Of a stretch of DNA of 64,000 bases, positions 9,397-16,951 are shown in pieces. Position numbers and translations under genes: made by a program. Position 1 is the stretch's first letter. Each line of letters opens with the position of its first letter. The DNA lies in assembly GCA_045537915.1 (NCBI GenBank), contig JAZSQK010000030.1, positions 49,252 through 113,251 of the forward strand, in the 5' to 3' direction. The DNA is from SFWF01 sp045537915 (GTDB taxonomy: Bacteria; Bacillota; Clostridia; Oscillospirales; Acutalibacteraceae). The notes beneath the pieces were generated by a model that was not told the DNA's origin, ran no database searches, and saw only the letters and a program-made list of their open reading frames with translations.

Positions 9397-9999
9397 ATGA
9401 AACCGTTTTATAAGTTTGCACGTTGTGTTGTATATCCTATCTTTAAATGGTTGCTTCCTGTGAGTTTTATCGGATTTGATAAAATTGATAAGAAGGGCGG
9501 ATATATAGTTTGCGCCAATCATACCTCAATGTCAGACCCTTTTTTCTTGGTAGCGGTTTTTGAAAGACAGCTTCATTTTATGGCGAAGGCAGAGTTGTTT
9601 AGAATTCCTGTAGTATCACAGGTGCTTAGCGCAGCAGGGGTCTTTGCTGTAGAACGAAATAAGGGTGACCTTTCGGCAATCAGTCACGCTGAAGAGTTAA
9701 TAGTCAATGGGCATATACTTGGGATATTTCCCGAAGGAACACGCTACAAAACAGGCGGACCGAGAAAGGCAAAGTCGGGTATTGCCTATATTGCTATGCA
9801 TACAAAATCCGATATACTACCCATTTCTTTCTACAGAGAGGGAAAATTCAACATATTTAAAAAGACTACGGTGCGTTGCGGAGAGATAATTCGGTATGAA
9901 GATATGGTTGATGAAAATGATACCGACCGTTCAAATCTTAAAAGGATTGCTAACCGTGTAACCGACGAAATAACAAAACTTTGGGAGATGAAGCATTGA
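9397..9999 (+). CDS. plsC: 1-acyl-sn-glycerol-3-phosphate acyltransferase
   Basis: Transfers an acyl chain to lysophosphatidic acid at the inner face of the membrane to make phosphatidic acid, which CdsA (encoded at about 44.5 kb) then uses. The catalytic HX4D motif is NHTSMSD, and the acceptor-binding motif is FPEGTR. The length of 200 residues is typical of the short PlsC form, with a hydrophobic N-terminal stretch (VVYPIFKWLLPVSFIGF). The ATG abuts the cmk stop, and the plsC stop overlaps the TTG start of ispH-rpsA, so translation is tightly coupled. Acyl-chain specificity cannot be read from sequence. Confidence 0.93.
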   Translation: MKPFYKFARCVVYPIFKWLLPVSFIGFDKIDKKGGYIVCANHTSMSDPFFLVAVFERQLHFMAKAELFRIPVVSQVLSAAGVFAVERNKGDLSAISHAEELIVNGHILGIFPEGTRYKTGGPRKAKSGIAYIAMHTKSDILPISFYREGKFNIFKKTTVRCGEIIRYEDMVDENDTDRSNLKRIANRVTDEITKLWEMKH

Positions 10000-12092
10000 A
10001 GATAACCCTTGCCGAGACCGCCGGATTCTGTTTTGGAGTCAACCGAGCGGTAAACACCGTATATGAACTGCTGGAACAAGGCAAAAAGGTCTGCACCCTT
10101 GGACCTATAATTCATAACCCTCAGCTTGTCGAGGAGCTTGAATCAAGGGGCGTCAGAGTAGTTAATGACGTCGAGAATGTCAAGGATACTGAAACCCTTG
10201 TTATCCGTTCGCACGGTGTTGAAAAGTGTGTTACAGACAAAGCAAAGGAACTTAGCATAGATACTGTAGATGCAACCTGTCCCTTTGTTACTAAAATTCA
10301 TAATATCGTCAGTAAAGCCTCCGAGGAAAATCAGCCAGTACTGATAGCAGGGGATTGTCAGCACAAGGAGGTTATTGGAATAGTAGGTCACGCTTCGGGG
10401 GAGATTTTTGTCTTTTCTGATATGGAATCTCTTGAAAATTTAATAGAAAAACATCCTGAACTGACCCAAAAAGAGATTTGCGTTGTATCACAGACCACAT
10501 TTAATCGAAAAATTTGGGAAAATTGCGAAAATTTTTTAAAAAAAGTGTGTACAAATGCAAATGTTTTTGATACAATATGTAATGCTACGTCTATGCGACA
10601 GTCTGAAGCGGCGGGTTTATCCAAATCAAATGATTTGATGATCGTTGTCGGAGGACGGCATAGTTCAAATACGGCCAAGCTATATGATGTGTGCAGCGAA
10701 AATTGCACGAAGACCTGGATGATTGAAACTGCAGACGAAATAAAAGCAGACTGGTTTGAAGGTGTACAAAATGTAGGCGTAGTTGCAGGTGCATCGACAC
10801 CTGCGGCAATCATTAAGGAGGTTATTAAAACCATGTCAGAAATTTTACAGCCGGTAGAAGAACAGGCCGAAGTAACAGAAGCTGTTCAGAAGAGTTTTGA
10901 AGAAATGACAGACGAAGAAGCATTTGAGGCGTCCTTAAACAGCCTTAACTCTGATCAGAAGGTTCAGGGTGTTGTACTTGCAGTCAGCGAGTCCGAAATT
11001 CAGGTAGATATCGGAAGAGGTCTTGCAGGATATGTCAGTGCAGAGGAATATTCGTTTGATCGCAACGCAAATATGATGGAGGAAGTAAAGGTTGGAGATG
11101 TACTCGATCTCATCATTATGCGTACAAACGACCAGGAAGGAACCGCTATGCTTTCAAAGCGCCGCTTCGAAGCTATTGCCGGTTGGGATAAAATAGTTAG
11201 CGCTAAAGAATCGAGAGAGATACTCGACGGTTATGTTTCTGAGGTCATTAAGGGTGGCGTTATCGCTATCACTAACGGAATTAAGGTCTTCATTCCCGCA
11301 TCTCAGGCAACCCTTTCAAGAGATGAGTCTTTGGAGGATCTCAAGGGCAAAGAGGTTTCCTTTAGAATTATCGAGATCGGACGCAGAAGAAGAGCAGTTG
11401 GCTCAATCCGTTCGGTACTCCGTGAGCAGAGAAAAGAAGAATCTGCAAAATTCTGGGAAGAGATTGCTGTGGGCGACAGATTCACAGGTGTTGTTAAGTC
11501 TTTAACCAGCTATGGCGCATTTGTTGATCTTGGCGGAGCAGACGGTATGATCCACGTATCAGAGCTTTCCTGGCAGAGAATAAAAAATCCGTCAGAGGTG
11601 GTTCTGGTTGGAGATACTGTAGAGGTTTACGTTAAGGATGTTGACAAGGAGAAGAGAAAGATTTCTCTGGGCTACAAAAAGGCAGAGGACAATCCTTGGA
11701 CCATCTTCCAGAACAACTACAATGTTGGCGATGTAGTTAAGGTTACAATTGTAAGTATGACTACATACGGCGCATTTGCAAGAGTTATCCCCGGAATTGA
11801 CGGACTTATTCATATTTCACAGATTGCTAACAAGCGTATCGCTAAGCCTCAGGACGAGCTTACCGTGGGTCAAGAGGTAGAGGTTAAGATTACCGCTGTG
11901 GATCTTGATAAGAAGAGAGTAAGCCTTTCTATCAGAGAACTTCTTGAACCTGAAGTAGTAGAAGAGGCTCCCGTAGAGGATATGGATGATGCAGTAGTTG
12001 CTACTGCAAGCGAGGAAGCTGTTGAGGTTGCTGAATCGGTAGTGGTTGAGGAACCTGTAGCAGACGCTCCCGCAGAGGAAACTGCTGAATAA
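9996..12092 (+). CDS. ispH-rpsA: Fusion of HMBPP reductase (IspH) and ribosomal protein S1
   Basis: The N-terminal 285 residues are IspH (LytB), the last MEP-pathway enzyme, which reduces HMBPP to IPP and DMAPP. The three Fe-S cysteines are visible in AGFCFGV, DATCPFVT and FDTICNATS, with IIHNPQLV, HKEVIG and SQTTF around the active site. The rest carries four S1 RNA-binding domains (starting near QKVQGVVL, REILDGYV, GDRFTGVV and GDVVKVTI) and an acidic tail ending APAEETAE. Start: TTG at 9996 (GGGAG eight bases upstream), overlapping the plsC stop as TTGA. One uninterrupted frame of 698 residues shows a genuine fusion. Such fusions are known in Clostridia, so this is a lineage marker and not an error. 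A terminator follows. Confidence 0.96.
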   Translation: MKITLAETAGFCFGVNRAVNTVYELLEQGKKVCTLGPIIHNPQLVEELESRGVRVVNDVENVKDTETLVIRSHGVEKCVTDKAKELSIDTVDATCPFVTKIHNIVSKASEENQPVLIAGDCQHKEVIGIVGHASGEIFVFSDMESLENLIEKHPELTQKEICVVSQTTFNRKIWENCENFLKKVCTNANVFDTICNATSMRQSEAAGLSKSNDLMIVVGGRHSSNTAKLYDVCSENCTKTWMIETADEIKADWFEGVQNVGVVAGASTPAAIIKEVIKTMSEILQPVEEQAEVTEAVQKSFEEMTDEEAFEASLNSLNSDQKVQGVVLAVSESEIQVDIGRGLAGYVSAEEYSFDRNANMMEEVKVGDVLDLIIMRTNDQEGTAMLSKRRFEAIAGWDKIVSAKESREILDGYVSEVIKGGVIAITNGIKVFIPASQATLSRDESLEDLKGKEVSFRIIEIGRRRRAVGSIRSVLREQRKEESAKFWEEIAVGDRFTGVVKSLTSYGAFVDLGGADGMIHVSELSWQRIKNPSEVVLVGDTVEVYVKDVDKEKRKISLGYKKAEDNPWTIFQNNYNVGDVVKVTIVSMTTYGAFARVIPGIDGLIHISQIANKRIAKPQDELTVGQEVEVKITAVDLDKKRVSLSIRELLEPEVVEEAPVEDMDDAVVATASEEAVEVAESVVVEEPVADAPAEETAE

Positions 12093-12103
12093 TTTTCACA
12101 TAA

Positions 12104-12129
12104 AATTCCCGACATTTTTGTCGGGAATT
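12104..12129 (+). terminator. Intrinsic terminator of the cmk-plsC-ispH-rpsA operon
   Basis: AATTCCCGAC (12104-12113) pairs with GTCGGGAATT (12120-12129), giving a ten-base-pair stem with a short T-rich loop, followed by a T-rich stretch. Confidence 0.85.
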
Positions 12130-12157
12130 TATTTGTATGAAACCTTTTAAAAAATGC

Positions 12158-12186
12158 TTGACAATTTGTGTTAGTAGTGATAAAAT
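12158..12186 (+). promoter_or_regulatory. Sigma-A promoter of rplU-prp-rpmA
   Basis: A perfect TTGACA and TAAAAT, 17 bases apart, lie just behind the preceding terminator. Transcription should start near 12193, which leaves a leader of about 90 bases before rplU. Confidence 0.85.
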
Positions 12187-12192
12187 GGTAGA

Positions 12193-12282
12193 GCCGCTTA
12201 TTGGGGGCTTTTTAAAGTTGCATGTTTTTAAACGTTCACGCCTCACCGTAGCGAGACTTGAATTAAGGCAGGTGCCAGAATA
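12193..12282 (+). ncRNA. Probable L21 leader (rplU 5' regulatory RNA)
   Basis: About 90 bases between the predicted transcription start and rplU. The segment has paired elements (GCC at 12194-12201 region against GGGGGC) and ends with GGCAGGTGCC, which holds the ribosome binding site inside a small self-complementary element. Structured leaders bound by ribosomal proteins are established for rplU operons of Firmicutes. I assign it from position and pairing only; a covariance-model search would decide. Confidence 0.5.
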
Positions 12283-12591
12283 ATGTACGCAATTATCGAG
12301 ACAGGCGGAAAGCAGTATCGTGTAGAGGAAGGCGACTTCATCTATGTTGAGAAGCTTGATGCCGAGGAAAATGCTGAGGTTGTTTTTGACAAGGTTATCG
12401 CTGTCAAGAAGACCGCTGCTCTTAAGGTAGGTAAGCCTTTTGTTAAGGATGCCGCAGTAAAGGGAACCGTTGTTAAGAACGGCAAGGGTAAGAAGATTAC
12501 CGTCTTTACTTACAAGCCCAAGAAGGGTTGTGCTCGTAAAATGGGACACAGACAGCCCTACACCAAGGTACAGATCACAGAGATCGTATAA
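12283..12591 (+). CDS. rplU: Ribosomal protein L21 (bL21)
   Basis: A protein of the large ribosomal subunit that binds 23S rRNA. The sequence is textbook: MYAIIETGGKQYRVEEGD at the start, and the C-terminal signature KKGCARKMGHRQPYTKVQI. The 102-residue length is normal. First gene of rplU-prp-rpmA, with its own promoter and leader. prp starts two bases after the stop. Confidence 0.98.
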   Translation: MYAIIETGGKQYRVEEGDFIYVEKLDAEENAEVVFDKVIAVKKTAALKVGKPFVKDAAVKGTVVKNGKGKKITVFTYKPKKGCARKMGHRQPYTKVQITEIV

Positions 12592-12593
12592 TT

Positions 12594-12905
12594 ATGACTG
12601 TTGTCAGATTTTCGGCTCAAGGTTTTACTATGACGGGCCACTGTACTGCTGATGATAGTGACGAGTTGGGACGACTCGTATGCGCTGCGGTTTCTTCCGC
12701 CGCTTATATGACAGTCAATACCATTACCGATGTTATATCTGATAAATGCGATATAACTGAGGAAGACGGTAAAATGATTTTAAAAATTAAAAATCCGTCA
12801 GAAAAATCACTAGCCATACTTGAAGGATTTAAAATCCATATGCAGCAGTTAAAAGAGCAGTATAAAGACTGCATTAAAGTTTACTTGGAGGTGCAATCAT
12901 GTTAA
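12594..12905 (+). CDS. prp: Ribosomal-processing cysteine protease Prp
   Basis: Prp cleaves the N-terminal extension of ribosomal protein L27 in Firmicutes. The catalytic pair is visible: His in FTMTGHCTADDSD and Cys in RLVCAAVSSAAYM. The 103-residue length matches the family. It sits between rplU and rpmA as usual, and its stop overlaps the L27 start by seven bases. Its substrate is encoded next door and carries the cleavage motif, so the assignment is firm. Confidence 0.95.
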   Translation: MTVVRFSAQGFTMTGHCTADDSDELGRLVCAAVSSAAYMTVNTITDVISDKCDITEEDGKMILKIKNPSEKSLAILEGFKIHMQQLKEQYKDCIKVYLEVQSC

Positions 12906-13183
12906 AGATTAACATTCAGTTATTCGCTCATAAAAAGGGAATGGGTTCGACCAAGAACGGTCGTGACAGTGAGGCTAAACGTCTTGGCGTAAAGCGTGCT
13001 GACGGACAGTTCGTTCTCGCAGGAAACATTCTCGTTCGCCAGAGAGGAACCCACATTCATCCGGGCAACAACGTTGGAAAGGGCTCTGACGACACACTTT
13101 TCGCACTTATCGACGGAAAGGTTAAGTTTGAGCGTGTTGGCCGCGATCGTAAGCAGGTCAGCATCTACGCTGTTGAGCAGTAA
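12899..13183 (+). CDS. rpmA: Ribosomal protein L27 (bL27) with Prp-cleaved leader
   Basis: A large-subunit protein whose N-terminus reaches the peptidyl transferase centre. It begins MLKINIQLFAHKKGMGSTKN: the LFAHKKG context marks the Firmicute extension that Prp removes after Phe9, leaving the mature AHKKG end. The body (GRDSEAKRLGVKRADGQ, RQRGTHIHPGNNVGKG) is standard, 94 residues in all. The ribosome binding site (TTGGAGGTG) lies within the end of prp. Confidence 0.98.
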   Translation: MLKINIQLFAHKKGMGSTKNGRDSEAKRLGVKRADGQFVLAGNILVRQRGTHIHPGNNVGKGSDDTLFALIDGKVKFERVGRDRKQVSIYAVEQ

Positions 13184-13197
13184 TTACTATTGATTTA

Positions 13198-13232
13198 AAG
13201 CCCGTCGTATACCGTCGGGCTTAAATTTTTTT
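13198..13232 (+). terminator. Intrinsic terminator after rpmA
   Basis: GCCCG (13200-13204) pairs with CGGGC (13216-13220), extended on both sides with one internal mismatch; an AAATTTTTTT tract follows. It separates the ribosomal genes from obg. Confidence 0.75.
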
Positions 13233-13244
13233 ACGGAGTTTAAA

Positions 13245-14522
13245 ATGTTTGTAGATATTGCAAAAATACATCTAAAAGCAGGAGATGGCGGAAATGGCGC
13301 CGTTTCTTTTCATAGAGAAAAATATGTAGCTGCAGGCGGTCCTGACGGTGGTGACGGAGGCCGTGGCGGAGATATTATCTTTAAGGTTGATGATAATCTG
13401 TCTACCTTGGCAGATTTCAGATATAAAAGAAAGTATTCGGCTCCAAACGGCGCTAACGGCGGAGCATCAAGATGCACGGGAAAAAGCGCAGAAAATCTTA
13501 TCATTTCGGTGCCGAGAGGAACACTTATTAAAGATGCAGAAAGCGGACGACTTATCGCAGATATTTCCTCTGACAAGCCTTATATTATCGCTAAGGGCGG
13601 TAAGGGCGGCTGGGGCAATATGCATTTTGCGAGTTCTACCCGTCAGATACCGAGATTTGCCAAAAGCGGAAATCCGGGAGAAGAGCTTGATGTTGTGTTA
13701 GAACTCAAGCTTCTGGCTGATGTCGGTCTTATCGGATTTCCTAATGTTGGAAAATCTACACTTGTTTCGGTAGTGAGTGAGGCTAAACCGAAGATTGCAA
13801 ACTATCACTTTACTACACTGACTCCTGTTCTGGGTGTCGTCAGAATGGGGGAGGGTTCTTCCTTTGTTATGGCTGATATTCCCGGTCTTATCGAGGGAGC
13901 GGGAGAAGGAATAGGTCTTGGCCACGAGTTTTTAAGACATGTTGAACGCTGTCGTTTGCTTCTTCATGTTATTGATGTGTCGGGAAGCGAAGGCAGGGAT
14001 CCTATTGAAGATTTCAACGCAATAAACCGAGAACTTGCCGTATTCAGTGAGGAGCTTGTCAATGCTCCGCAGATTGTCGTAGGAAACAAGTGTGATCTTA
14101 CCGATGACGATAGGGTAAAAGAAATCGGCGAATATTTTGAGGGCTTAGGCTATAGCTTCTTTCCGATTATGGCTCCTATTTCTGAAGGTACAGATGAGCT
14201 TATCAACTTTGTTGCGGCCGAACTTGCAAAGCTTCCTCCCGTCAAGGTTTACGAGCCTGAACCGGAGCCTGTAGAGGACTTTTCGATTCGCTCTGACAAG
14301 AGAACCTTCTCTGTTTTTGAAAAAGAGGGTGTCTATTTTGTTGAGGACGCTCCCTGGCTGCTCAAGGTGCTTGAAACCGTCGACCCCGACGATTACGAAT
14401 CCTTGCAGTATTTCCAGAGAGTTCTGCAGCAAACCGGCATAATAAAGGCTCTTATAAAGGCAGGAGTTCAGGACGGAGATACCGTAGTTGTATACGATAT
14501 TGAATTCGATTTTGTATCATAG
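13245..14522 (+). CDS. obgE: Obg family GTPase ObgE/CgtA
   Basis: An essential GTPase linked to 50S assembly, stress and, in Bacillus, sporulation. Three domains are visible: the Gly-rich Obg fold (FVDIAKIHLKAGDGGNGAVS, GGPDGGDGGRGGDI), the G domain at about residues 160-330 (GFPNVGKSTLVS for G1, DIPGLIEGAGEG for G3, NKCD for G4), and a C-terminal OCT domain (KRTFSVFEKEGVYFVEDAPW) up to residue 425. An ACGGAG ribosome binding site precedes the ATG. It follows rpmA, as in most Firmicutes, but a terminator lies between, so it may also have its own promoter, which I cannot point to. Confidence 0.97.
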   Translation: MFVDIAKIHLKAGDGGNGAVSFHREKYVAAGGPDGGDGGRGGDIIFKVDDNLSTLADFRYKRKYSAPNGANGGASRCTGKSAENLIISVPRGTLIKDAESGRLIADISSDKPYIIAKGGKGGWGNMHFASSTRQIPRFAKSGNPGEELDVVLELKLLADVGLIGFPNVGKSTLVSVVSEAKPKIANYHFTTLTPVLGVVRMGEGSSFVMADIPGLIEGAGEGIGLGHEFLRHVERCRLLLHVIDVSGSEGRDPIEDFNAINRELAVFSEELVNAPQIVVGNKCDLTDDDRVKEIGEYFEGLGYSFFPIMAPISEGTDELINFVAAELAKLPPVKVYEPEPEPVEDFSIRSDKRTFSVFEKEGVYFVEDAPWLLKVLETVDPDDYESLQYFQRVLQQTGIIKALIKAGVQDGDTVVVYDIEFDFVS

Positions 14523-14534
14523 GATAAAGTGTGT

Positions 14535-14915
14535 ATGGATATTAACAGTTTAAGTCCGGGCGCCCTTGCCTTTGTGGGAGACGCATATTTCGGACTACTT
14601 GTGCGTGTGCGTCTTTCCCAGATAAACCGTCCGTCAGGAGAGCTTCATTCGAGATCGGTTAAGCTGGTCAATGCCTCTGCGCAGGCAAAGGGATTTGAAA
14701 TTATCGTGGAAGTATTGAGCGAAAATGAACTTTGCATATTTAAAAGAGGCAGAAATGCTCACGTCAATTCGGTCCCTAAAAATTCAAGCGTCAGGGACTA
14801 TCATATAGCAACGGGGCTTGAAACGCTCTTCGGTTATCTGCACCTGTCAGGGCAGGATAATCGTGCGGAAGAATTATTTAATAAAATATGGGAGAACTTT
14901 GCGGATATAATATAA
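14535..14915 (+). CDS. mrnC: Mini-ribonuclease 3
   Basis: MrnC is an RNase III-like enzyme without the double-stranded RNA-binding domain that trims 23S rRNA in Bacillus. Its catalytic region is LAFVGDAYFGLLVR, followed by HSRSVKLVNASAQAK and RGRNAHVNSVPKNSSVRDYH. The length of 126 residues fits. I prefer the ATG at 14535 because AGGA lies ten bases upstream; the GTG at 14529 is only four bases from it. The next gene follows within 13 bases. Confidence 0.92.
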   Translation: MDINSLSPGALAFVGDAYFGLLVRVRLSQINRPSGELHSRSVKLVNASAQAKGFEIIVEVLSENELCIFKRGRNAHVNSVPKNSSVRDYHIATGLETLFGYLHLSGQDNRAEELFNKIWENFADII

Positions 14916-14928
14916 TCGGTGATGTTTT

Positions 14929-15783
14929 TTGAAATTCAAATTTAAAGAGCTTTTAGCTGATTATATTATTATTGCGATAGGAACGGCAATCTACTCTGCG
15001 GCGGTATCCTTCTTGCTCGAACCGGCACAGGTTTCCCCGGGCGGACTGACAGGTATAGCGGTAATTCTGCATGATATATCCGGTTTTCCAACCGGACTGT
15101 CTGTGCTTGTGCTCAACATTCCGCTTATAATTTTAGGTTTTATAAATTTCGGCGGCAGTTTTATTGTTAAAACTGCCGTTTCGGTCTTTCTGACCTCTTT
15201 TTATCTGGATTTATTTGACAGTTTAATAAAACCCTTCGAATTTGATATGATTATATCCTCGGTTTTTGGAGGAATTCTTTTAGGGTTTGGACTGGGGATT
15301 GTTATGCTCAGAGGGGCTACCACAGGCGGCGTGGATATTGCCGTTAAGCTGATAAATAAGAAGTTCAAGAAAATGCCGATGGGAAGACTTTTTTTAATTA
15401 TTGATTCTTCTGTCATACTTCTTGCGGCAATAGCCTATGCAAATTTTCAGACCGCCCTTTATTCCGTAATAGCGGTGTTTATCTCTTCGCATATTATAGA
15501 CATTCTTCTGTACGGCAGAGAAAACGGAAGAATATTTTTTATAATATCGGATAAAGGAGAAGAGATAAAAGAAGCTCTGATATCCAAAGCAAACCGTGGG
15601 GTTACGCTTATTAGGGCAGAGGGTGGATACACAGGAAATGAAAAAACAGTTCTTGTTTGCGCCGCCAGAGTCAGTCAGATAAGGAATATAAGGCGACTGA
15701 TATATCAAACCGACAAAAAAGCCTTCTTTTTTATAGCAAATGTCAGCGAAATAGGCGGAGAAGGCTTTGACAGCATGGAATAA
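14929..15783 (+). CDS. YitT family membrane protein (C-terminal DUF2179 domain)
   Basis: A 284-residue protein of the YitT family, whose role is unknown. It starts at a TTG (no ATG nearby). Five or six transmembrane helices fill residues 10-195, with the family signature LEPAQVSPGGLTGIAVILH and a second conserved stretch RGATTGGVDIAVKLI. The cytoplasmic C-terminal domain (residues 200-284; RENGRIFFIISDKGEEI, ANRGVTLIRAEGGYTG) is DUF2179. These are ordinary family features. It lies between mrnC and dut with no clear functional link. Confidence 0.88.
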   Translation: MKFKFKELLADYIIIAIGTAIYSAAVSFLLEPAQVSPGGLTGIAVILHDISGFPTGLSVLVLNIPLIILGFINFGGSFIVKTAVSVFLTSFYLDLFDSLIKPFEFDMIISSVFGGILLGFGLGIVMLRGATTGGVDIAVKLINKKFKKMPMGRLFLIIDSSVILLAAIAYANFQTALYSVIAVFISSHIIDILLYGRENGRIFFIISDKGEEIKEALISKANRGVTLIRAEGGYTGNEKTVLVCAARVSQIRNIRRLIYQTDKKAFFFIANVSEIGGEGFDSME

Positions 15784-15821
15784 ATGTGATATAATCATTT
15801 GATAAGAAAGAGGTGTTTGCC

Positions 15822-16256
15822 TTGGATTTAAAAATTGTCAGATTAAATGAAAAAGCGGTCATTCCAACCTATGGTTCGCAGTTTTCTGCAGGCGCAGATC
15901 TTTATTCGGCTGAGGATGATATTTTTCTCGCTCCGGGCGAAACAAGGTTGGTCCATACAGGGATTGCAATGGAAATACCAACGGGCTATGTAGGACTTAT
16001 CTATGCAAGAAGCGGTATTGCCACTAAAAGAGGACTTGCTCCTGCTAACAAGGTCGGCGTTATTGATTCTGATTATCGGGGAGAGATTATGGTCTCTCTT
16101 TTTAACCATTCGTCTACCGAGCAAACTGTTGCCGCAGGGGAGAGAATAGCTCAGATAGTTATAACTCCTTATCTTGCGGTTAATTTTGTTGAGACCGAGG
16201 ATTTGGAACAAACCGACAGAGGAAGCGGCGGATTTGGCTCTACAGGAACAAAATAG
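15822..16256 (+). CDS. dut: Deoxyuridine triphosphatase
   Basis: Hydrolyses dUTP to dUMP and pyrophosphate, keeping uracil out of DNA and feeding dTMP synthesis. All five motifs of the trimeric family can be read: AGADLYSAED, ARSGIATKRG, GVIDSDYRGEI, GERIAQIVI and RGSGGFGSTG. The 144-residue length is normal. I place the start at the TTG at 15822, six bases behind AAGAGGTG; the in-frame GTG at 15813 lies within that ribosome binding site. Confidence 0.95.
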   Translation: MDLKIVRLNEKAVIPTYGSQFSAGADLYSAEDDIFLAPGETRLVHTGIAMEIPTGYVGLIYARSGIATKRGLAPANKVGVIDSDYRGEIMVSLFNHSSTEQTVAAGERIAQIVITPYLAVNFVETEDLEQTDRGSGGFGSTGTK

Positions 16257-16268
16257 GAAGTATCTTTT

Positions 16269-16946
16269 ATGAGAATGAGAAAAAAGAAGCATCTTACCGA
16301 AAGACTAGATGCTTGTAAGGAGCTTTTGTTGCCTATTGAACCACACAATCCTGATATAAGGAAGGCGGCAGATAAGCCCTGCTATTATGATGTTAAAAGC
16401 ATATTCGGCAACTCAAATCCCTTGCATCTTGAGATCGGTTGCGGAAAAGGCCAGTTTATCTGCGAACTTGCAAAAAGAAATCCGGATATAAATTACATAG
16501 CAATTGAGGTCTGCGACGATGTTGCGGTATTAGCGGCAGAGAAGATTAAGGCTGAGGGACTTTGCAATGTCCGCTTTATGATAACAGGAGCCGAATATTT
16601 GAGAAAATATTTTCCCGATAATTCTGTTGAGAGAATATATCTTAACTTCTCTTGTCCCTTTCCCAAAACGAGATATGCAAAGCACAGGCTTACCGCCGTC
16701 GGTTTTCTCGAAATTTATAAAGCAATCTTGAAAAATAATTGTGAAATTCATCAGAAAACCGATAATAGGCATTTTTTTGAGTTTTCAATAGAGAATTATT
16801 CGCTTACAGGGTATATACTTAAAAACATCTCCCTTGACCTTCATAACAGTGATTTTGAGGGAAATATCGTAACCGAATATGAAAAAAGATTTACAGAGCT
16901 CGGACAGCCTATATACAGACTTGAAGCGGTAGTTAATAAGGAGTAA
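16269..16946 (+). CDS. trmB: tRNA (guanine-N7-)-methyltransferase
   Basis: Methylates G46 of tRNA at N7 using S-adenosylmethionine. The SAM-binding motif is LHLEIGCGKGQFICELAKRN followed by YIAIEVCDDV; the C-terminal substrate motif is TEYEKRF. Usual length (225 residues). The signature normally read as FSDPWPK is here FSCPFPK: the conserved Asp is Cys and the Trp is Phe. The rest of the fold is intact, so I still call TrmB. A second ATG lies two codons in. The gene is followed by the cobW pair after five bases. Confidence 0.9.
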   Translation: MRMRKKKHLTERLDACKELLLPIEPHNPDIRKAADKPCYYDVKSIFGNSNPLHLEIGCGKGQFICELAKRNPDINYIAIEVCDDVAVLAAEKIKAEGLCNVRFMITGAEYLRKYFPDNSVERIYLNFSCPFPKTRYAKHRLTAVGFLEIYKAILKNNCEIHQKTDNRHFFEFSIENYSLTGYILKNISLDLHNSDFEGNIVTEYEKRFTELGQPIYRLEAVVNKE

Positions 16947-16951
16947 TACAA

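Noticed and set aside
9981..12092. ispH and rpsA as two genes joined by a sequencing error
   Set aside because: The linker is a smooth Glu-rich stretch in one frame without stop or repeat, and the same fusion is known in other Clostridia.
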